From NCBI RefSeq assembly GCF_963678635.1, contig NC_087065.1, positions 70,575,573-70,639,572 on the forward strand: a DNA stretch of 64,000 bases. Reading direction: 5' to 3'. Made by a program: the position numbers and the translations under genes. How positions within the stretch are numbered: position 1 is the stretch's first letter; every line of letters begins with the position of its first letter. The notes under the pieces were generated by a model that saw only the letters and a list, made by a program, of their open reading frames with translations, was not told the DNA's origin and did no database searches. The DNA comes from Symsagittifera roscoffensis (taxonomy: Eukaryota; Xenacoelomorpha; Acoela; Convolutidae). This document shows positions 57,901 through 64,000 of the stretch, in pieces.

Positions 57901-58310
57901 TGGAACCTGATCTAAACTACATTTTATAATTGGATAAATTGGATATTTTACCACGGTAAAATATTTAATATTAACCAATAATAATCCATCTAACTAACAA
58001 CCCACTTATTTGTAAGTGCTGAAATTACTTGTACTTTCAGCACCAAAGAGATTTGAATTTAACTTAGAAATTAGTTGCCTCTCCAAGAGAACTTTAGCTG
58101 CCGCAATAAACCAGTATACTCTAGATCTATTGAGCCTAGCAGAGACTAGTTAAACACCCTGAGACTAGTAAGTATAAAAGTAAGATTAGGATCGGTATTA
58201 GAGTAAGAAGTTGCACGAATCTATCCGGCCGAAAATAAGATAGCGTGACGAGCAGACGGTGTACCCTATCCGAAATTACTCTATGAGTTAACCACTTCGG
58301 TTATAACTCA
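57901..58310 (+). repeat. 3' LTR of the giant provirus (410 bp)
   Basis: It matches 38939-39348 at 404 of 410 bases, starts TGGAACC and ends AACTCA. AAAT at 58311-58314 repeats the AAAT before the 5' LTR. Its TATA box (TATAAAAG, 58173) is a better consensus than the 5' copy's. Confidence 0.93.
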
Positions 58311-58314
58311 AAAT

Positions 58315-60504
58315 ATTGAATACTGGAAGATTTCATTTTCAGTCCCAAACCCACTGGAAAATGCATAAAAACAGGGATAGCCGGTTATTGTGCAAGTAGC
58401 AACCAGTCTTTAAAAATCTACAAAAACTTTTTTTTTTAAATTGTAGATTTTCTGCGTAGTGTGATAAAATGATCTGACATAAAACTATAATTTAGGCATA
58501 TTCGACACTCATAGTAATATAGGCAAACCGAAGAACAGTTTTGGAAGAAAAAATAAAATTAGGCATAATTAAGTTATTGTAAATGGCCTAAAGTAAGCAT
58601 AACTAAGCCTACTCGCTGGCTTTCGTCGCGCGAAATTAGACTAAAATTAAAAATTTCAAACCGCTTTTTCTCGATGCTAGAAAATTTATTCGAATTAGTC
58701 ATAAAATTTATTAGAAGTGGTTCGAATTCCGACTTAAAGGCTTGATACTGATATATCACTCAAACCAGGCCGATGATTTTTGTGGTAACTGATTTTGTGT
58801 GAAAAACAAAAGGAAAAAATAGAAAAAAAATAAAACACACCCGAATACAAAGTTTCTTCCCATTTTCAATGGTGGAAACAATAAATTCCAAAAAACATTA
58901 TAAATTTTTGTCACTCTAATTGAAAATTTAACTAATTTTGCAATTATCACTGCCAGGGATGCATCTCAATTGCATCTGGAAATATAAAAAAAAAGTTTTG
59001 AAGTCTCCCAAAACATTCTAATGAACTTAAAATGCCTCAAACTAATAATTTTTTTCGAATTCTTTTTCAATTTTTGATTCTTAGTTTTCTGTTATTTTGT
59101 GTACTGAGGATGTTGAAATTTTACTTCATAAAATAATTGAAAACGGCTGAAAATAACAGTAAAAAACATTATAATGATGTATGAAAATTCCGTCAAAAAT
59201 TGCTAGTAAAAAAGCCAAAAAAATGCCCCAAAAACTAATCTGCCGTCACTTTCTTTGAAAACGCGGAGTAATTGACTTTAGATAACTTTTAATTTGACTT
59301 ATTAAATTGTCTCAATTCAGTTTGGAACAATTATGAATGTGCGAGATTTCGCAACGCATAAATATAACGCGCATTAAAACTATCAATCATGTTTAAATGC
59401 AGGTAGGCTAGTGACCAAAATTACTCGCTCGGCAAAACTCAAATTCCAGTTGATTCCCACAATTTTCAAATTTTCTTTGTGAAGTTGGTCTGAAAATATA
59501 AAAAATCACCCCAAGCAGATATATTCCTAATTTTTTTCGAAAGTCGCAACAAAAAATGTTTAGTGAAATTACCCCCTTACAAGTATTAAAATTACTTAAC
59601 AATTGTTTAGTTAGGCTAAATTAGTCGAGACCAATCAGTTTGTAAAAAAATTCGAATTTTACATGGAACGCTTTAATGCTAATTTTCTGCTTTTATTTAT
59701 AGTGGTGGGAATTAATGAGTAGATACCATAGGGATGGCGATTGTAATGTAAATTCGTAAAATGTAAGACAAAAAACAATCCAAAGCTTGAAAACTCAAAG
59801 TTAATTCTTTTTTCATGAATTGGTCATAACAAAAATGATGCCAAATGTGTCATTATTTATAATCCGAAAAAAATTGTGCCACAGTGTTTGATTGCACCAA
59901 GATTGGAACCAAGTCTTGGTTATTTTTGTTTCGTGTAAAATCGGAATGAAAACAAGTTCAGATGATTGGGATATTTCTAAATGAAGCCTTTTTTTTGCAG
60001 AAATTCAAATGTTATTTAAATTTTTTTTACAAATAATACCAGTGTCGACAACATGGGTTTGAAATTTTGAATCTTTTTCTAATTTCGAGCAGGTAAAGCA
60101 AGCGATTAGCCATTATAATAAATAAGCTTTCATTTGATCGGGGAAATTTCATTTCATCATTGGCAAAACATATTATTTTTTCTGCAAAAAAAATCACAAA
60201 TTCAAAAGTTTTTAATTCAACTTAATTTGTGCTTTTTTGTCTTTTTATTCATTTTTAAGACAACTGCAAGCTATAATGATTAATTTACCAACGTTCTAAA
60301 TTTTCTTCTTTCCTGTTATCCTATTGCCACGCACAAAAAACGGCTCGAATATGAAAAAAAAAACGTTTAAAAAACTGGTCGACCATTCTTTTTTATTGTA
60401 CTAAAAGATGAAGTTAATGAAACAGTTTATTTAGGCTACAAATTGTGCTATATATGATTCGACTTTAAAAAATCAAATCAAAAGTTGCAGTTTTAGATAC
60501 GTAC
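58315..60504 (-). other. FN3 intron right of the provirus
   Basis: AT-rich, with no supported exon or repeat beyond short A/T runs. Small minus-strand ORFs (58574, 58756, 59408) have no module signature. Confidence 0.55.
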
Positions 60505-60786
60505 GTTACAGTAATTCCATGTTCTGCACTAGTACCGGTAATGAAAAAAGTGACAACTGTTGCTTGTGAATTTGGCGGAGCTGTTTGCATCAGCGCAGTA
60601 GGAGCTGGCATCATGACTTCAATAGTGAGAACGGCAGCACTGAGTCGTCTGGGGAGGCCGGTAAACTCGCTGAATGCCTGAATGGTTACAGTTAAAACGG
60701 TACGCGGGGTAGCTCCTGTGATTTGGAAGCTTTGAGCAGCTGATACGCCGTGTTCGCATGTCTCAGAACAGCTACCAACGGAGCTC
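60505..60786 (-). CDS. FN3-like gene, intact module exon
   Basis: The exon is 282 bases, phase 2-2, with acceptor TATTTTGTAG and donor AC|GTACGT. It starts SSVGSCSETC, has the E-F strand pair FQITGATPRTVLTVTIQAF, then LPRRLSAAV, a Pro/Ala linker and an ending in AEHGITVT. There is no break. It is the last intact exon before the giant provirus, which separates it from the next intact exon (36794-37072) by over 23 kb. A transcript would have to remove the provirus as intron. Confidence 0.75.
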
Positions 60787-62248
60787 CTACAAAATACAGC
60801 AAAACTGTTTTTATTCACACAAGAAAATCATTTATGTTCGTTCGAAATAATATATAGTTTGATAACGAAAATAAATTTGATTTATTTAATTTTTCAACCA
60901 GTAAAGTTTGGCAAGATAATTTTACGTCATGTGACATAAATAGAAGTTGCAAATTTTTGATTTCAGCGAAAAAATGAACGAACTTCTTCTTCACGTTTTG
61001 CTCGTTTTCTCTGCAAATAACTAAAAAACAGGGTTCAAATTTTGATAAAAGTGGATGAAAGTATTTGAAAGGGCTTAACTGTGCCAAAACTTGAAAAATC
61101 TCGTTTTGAAGGCGCAAATTAGCCAGCATATCATAATTTTTTAAGAGGTGCTCTTGCTGTGGAAACAACCACACAAAAAATAAAAGAAATTTGAATTTAT
61201 GGTTCAAATTAGTTCTTTGGGAAGCTCCCAAAAATTTTAAGTGTATGTGTCGTGAAAACATATATGACCGTTTTTCGACGCCGAACCAAGAAACTCCGTT
61301 AATTCTTTCATTTGTCTCTTTTAGGCAGCATAATGAGTAAGTCAAGCTCATCAGCTTCCCAAAGAACTAATTTGAACCCATAAATTCAAATTTCTTTTAT
61401 TTTTTGCGTGGTTGTTTCCACAGCACGAGCACCTCTTAAAAAATATGATATGCTGGCTAATTTGCTCCTTCAAAACGAGATTTTTCAAGTTAAAACGGTA
61501 CGGGTTCAAATCATATTATAGTAAAATTACACACCACAAGAAACTGCTAATGAGACTCCTGTGCTTCAATTTAGCATTAATTTTTCCGAAATAATGGCTG
61601 GAATATATTTTTTTGATGCCTGAAATCGATCATCAGCTCGAAGTTAATCATAAAATTATAGCTATTTTCTTACGCAGGACCAATTAACTCTGTTAATTCT
61701 GTTATTTGTCATTTTTAGGCAACATAATGAGTATTTCAAACTCATCAGCTTCCTAGAGAACTAATTTGAGCCCAAAAATTCAAATTACTCAAATTGTTTG
61801 TGAGGTTGTTTCTACAGCAAAAACATCTCTAAAATAAGTTATGATATGCTAGCTAATTTACGCCTTCAAAACAAGATTTCTCAATTTTTGGCCCGGTAGT
61901 TGCAGAGAAAACAAACAAAACTTGAAGAAAAAGTTCGTTCATTTTCTCGTTGAAATCAAAAAATTGCAACTTCGATGTCCCGTGACTGTATTTAGATTGC
62001 TTAATTTTGAAAAACAAAATGAAAATTGTTTTGAATTTACTATTTAAAGCTATCGTTTCATTTTACAAAGAAGAACATTAAATTTATTCAATCAGTTTAT
62101 CTGTATATATACTGCGTTTGAAAATATTCCAGAATGTTTCATAAACAGCTTAGATGCAACATCAGCTTTCATAGTTGAAAATGGAAGCTCTTGATTGCTT
62201 GGAAACACTAAAGGGGAAATGTAAGATCTCCAAACGGTTTGAACCTAC
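60787..62248 (-). other. FN3 intron with a long foldback repeat
   Basis: No exon is visible. Most of it is the inverted repeat listed at 60928-61990. The rest is AT-rich. Confidence 0.6.
60928..61990. repeat. Long foldback repeat with a duplicated right arm
   Basis: The left arm (60928-61335) includes TGCTGTGGAAACAACCACAC and AGTTCTTTGGGAAGCT. It is mirrored by 61343-61500 and again, more degenerate, by 61720-61990, which also mirrors the left arm's outer part (AGTTGCAAATTTTTGATTTC, GAACGAACTTCTTC). So there is one left arm and two right arms. It lies wholly inside an FN3 intron, with no coding capacity. Confidence 0.75.
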
Positions 62249-62524
62249 GTGATAAGGAATCCAGCTCGTATGTCGGATGTATCAAAATAAAATGTAGCCG
62301 ATGCCGCGGAGTCCGCAACAGGCTCGTTAGTTTTCCAGGGTGTCATCGGTACAAGCACCTCTTCGACAACAAGTGGGTTCCCGAACCGCCTCGCGAAGCC
62401 AGGGTAGTCTACGAACGCCTGTATTGTTGCGGTGAATAAAGATCCAGGCGTTAGGTCAGAAACAGTATGGTCACTCACCCAACTGTCAAGAATGCAAGGG
62501 ACACTACAGGTTCCCTCAGTCGCA
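62249..62524 (-). CDS. FN3-like gene, intact module exon
   Basis: The exon is 276 bases, phase 2-2, with acceptor TTTTGTTAAG and donor AC|GTAGGT. It starts ATEGTCSVPC and continues VSDLTPGSLFTATIQAF, the clearest FN3-type E-F motif in the gene, then DYPGFARRFG and a Pro-rich hinge, ending DIRAGFLIT. Joined to the exon on its right (…GWYL) it completes one FN3 domain with an extra Cys pair between strands C and E. No break is seen. Confidence 0.8.
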
Positions 62525-62890
62525 CTTAACAAAAATTATTGATGAATTTCATATTATATGTTTACTGCTTTCGACACAATGAGTGCCTGTATAAAAGGAG
62601 CAGATCTAATATAAAAGCAAAAAAAATTGCATCAAAAACCGAATCCCAAGATTGAATTCCCCCAACCCAAAAATCCAATATTTGAATCCAAAAGTCAGTC
62701 CCCCACATTTGAGCTTAAACTCTGAAAAGTTAAATGAACATTGTCATAAGGTACTGAGAGTTCGCATGGTGAACACGTTAATTTTTCTTAGCACATTTTT
62801 TCTTCATACTTTACAGCGAAAAATAACTTTTTGAAGCCATAGTAGCATGCGAAAGTAAATTAAACATGGAAGTTTTGAGATGAGCGTGCA

Positions 62891-62897
62891 TGTGTGT

Positions 62898-62928
<31 letters not shown>

Positions 62929-62932
62929 GGGG
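62891..62932. repeat. (TG)11 microsatellite followed by a 21-base G run
   Basis: TG repeats at 62891-62912 run straight into G at 62912-62932, in an FN3 intron. G runs of 8 or more bases also occur at 7928, 35215, 36167 and 37816. Confidence 0.95.
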
Positions 62933-63191
62933 CTGGTCCTGCGCGGGTGTAAAAGATCTGTTACTTGCTCAATCTTGCCTCTTACTAACTTTCGTTCCTT
63001 GAGATATAAAATTTGTTTTCAGTTTGAAAGTTACAATATTCGAGATACCATTTCAGAATATGAACGAATTTTAAACAAGCTACTTAATTTAGATCCGCTT
63101 CAGAAAAAAGTTCACTTATAATGTGATTAGCAAATTTGAAAGAGAGGAGTGTTGTCATTTCAATATTTGAGTTGGAATGGACCAAACCTAC

Positions 63192-63642
63192 TTGAGGTAC
63201 CAACCATGGTAAACACCCGCGACATAGAAGCCAATATCTATGGTTGTAGTGTCCACTGTTGGCGAATATGAAAACTGTTCCGGAACATCCGGAAACCCCA
63301 CTTCGGCAATCTTGTAAGTTTGGGTCATAGGTTTTGTCCCTTTACTGAAAGCTGTGACTATGAACTGGTACCAGCCTCCCGCTTTTAGCTCTGCAAAGTC
63401 GACTTGCTGGTACAACCCGAAAGGCTGATGCTTAATCATAGGCACGACATCAGTCGTGTTTAGTCGTATCTCGTGTTCGAATCCGACTCCCGACTCGGTT
63501 GTGATTATGAGGGTTAGTTTGGTGGGCTCGTTGATGTCAGCGATTATTTGCAGTGTTGCGTTATCAGTGTAAGTAGCTAGAAGAAACTCAAGAACTCGAC
63601 TTTCCTTCCCGTCGCTGATTGATTGGAGCAATATTGTGTATT
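63192..63642 (-). CDS. FN3-like gene, most upstream exon in the window
   Basis: The exon runs from acceptor CTTTTTCAG to donor AA|GTAGGT, about 451 bases and 150 codons. The first 80 residues form a beta-rich segment (TLQIIADINEPTKLTLIITT) without the Cys pair. Then comes ELKAGGWYQFIVTAFS, an FN3 E-F motif, a hinge (FPDVPEQF) and TTTIDIGFYVAG...GWYL, the A-B strands of the next domain. The acceptor is phase 1, unlike the other phase-2 exons. Alternatively translation starts at the ATG at 63664, which reads through the acceptor sequence in frame. The gene's 5' end may lie outside the window. Confidence 0.7.
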
Positions 63643-64000
63643 CTGAAAAAGATTTTTCTTCCATCTATCTTCTGGTATTCATAAAAATATTTTAAATGAA
63701 ATATGTTTTCATTTGACAAAAAAATTACAAGTTTCTCTCAATTTAGTGGCGGATCTACTTTTTCGGAGCTCTCCAAAAGCAATACAAAGACCATAAATTT
63801 TGATTAAAACGCAGTTGAAATTTTAATAAAAAATCGGTCAAAAGTTGATTTTTGGAGTGCACTGCCACTTCACAATTAGAACATATTGGCGCAGAAGGTG
63901 CTTCAAGAGACATTTTAGGCTTCGATGGCCGAAAATTGATGTCATAAATTAGTACCAAAGGGGAACCCTTTGAGTGGTGAGGGGGTCAAATCCGTGAGAG
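63643..64000 (-). other. Upstream intron or flank of the FN3-like gene
   Basis: No module signature or promoter motif is visible. A 67-codon minus-strand ORF at 63755-63958 has no recognisable features. Confidence 0.45.

Larger units (their letters stand above)
38939..58310 (+). mobile_element. Giant env-bearing Ty3/gypsy provirus (19.4 kb)
   Basis: Terminal 410-bp direct repeats with TG...CA ends enclose a primer site, gag, protease, RT, RNase H, integrase, two extra ORFs, an env-like gene and a third extra ORF, then a polypurine tract. Flanks are AAAT at 38935-38938 and 58311-58314, a 4-bp target duplication typical of Ty3/gypsy integrase. RT-RNase H-integrase order and the GPY/F module support Metaviridae. 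At 19.4 kb it is far longer than the usual 5-9 kb for env-bearing members. It sits in an FN3 intron in the opposite orientation. Its reading frames hold about 18 stops and about six frame changes. Confidence 0.92.

Overview
This window is AT-rich animal DNA, not bacterial or viral genomic DNA. It has GT-AG introns, a classic TACTAAC branch point, a gene built of fibronectin-type-III-like (FN3-like) modules on the minus strand, and three Ty3/gypsy-type LTR retroelements on the plus strand. The sequence gives no species name. The mix suggests an invertebrate whose genome is rich in LTR elements and foldback repeats. No prokaryotic operon, CRISPR array or rRNA gene is visible.

Layout. 1-2.1 kb: AT-rich DNA, inverted repeat copies and a relic of the FN3 gene. 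2.1-9.0 kb: a 5'-truncated, heavily mutated Ty3/gypsy element (element 1) ending in a 257-bp LTR. 10.2-21.0 kb and 23.1-27.1 kb: a higher-order tandem array of non-coding modules whose core matches an intron of the FN3 gene, including 483-bp and 1,537-bp near-identical duplications. 21.58-33.13 kb: a second Ty3/gypsy element (element 2), split between gag and protease by 4.6 kb of that array. 35.8-38.7 kb and 60.5-63.6 kb: exons of the FN3-like gene, read right to left. Most are single, symmetric phase-2 exons of 273-282 bp; two carry disabling changes.

38,939-58,310: the most interesting object, a 19.4-kb retrovirus-like Ty3/gypsy provirus inserted in an intron of the FN3 gene in the opposite orientation. 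It has 410-bp LTRs about 1.5% apart, a 4-bp AAAT target duplication, a primer-binding site and a polypurine tract. Its gene order is basic leader ORF (W), gag with a 70-residue triplicated segment, protease, reverse transcriptase, RNase H, integrase with a GPY/F module, membrane ORF X, a two-part envelope-like glycoprotein, and unrecognised ORF Y. ORF Y appears to end through an 84-bp intron. X overlaps env by 13 nt and env overlaps Y by 4 nt (ATGA), so the 3' third is a compact block. W, X, Y and the intron are not part of the usual Ty3/gypsy plan and are the best candidate for something undescribed.

The giant element has about 18 in-frame stops and about six 1-nt frame changes, yet its LTRs are almost identical. 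Every stop is one C-to-T or G-to-A step from Gln (CAA/CAG) or Trp (TGG). How those facts fit together is the main open question. Family calls are by eye from motifs; no database search was run.
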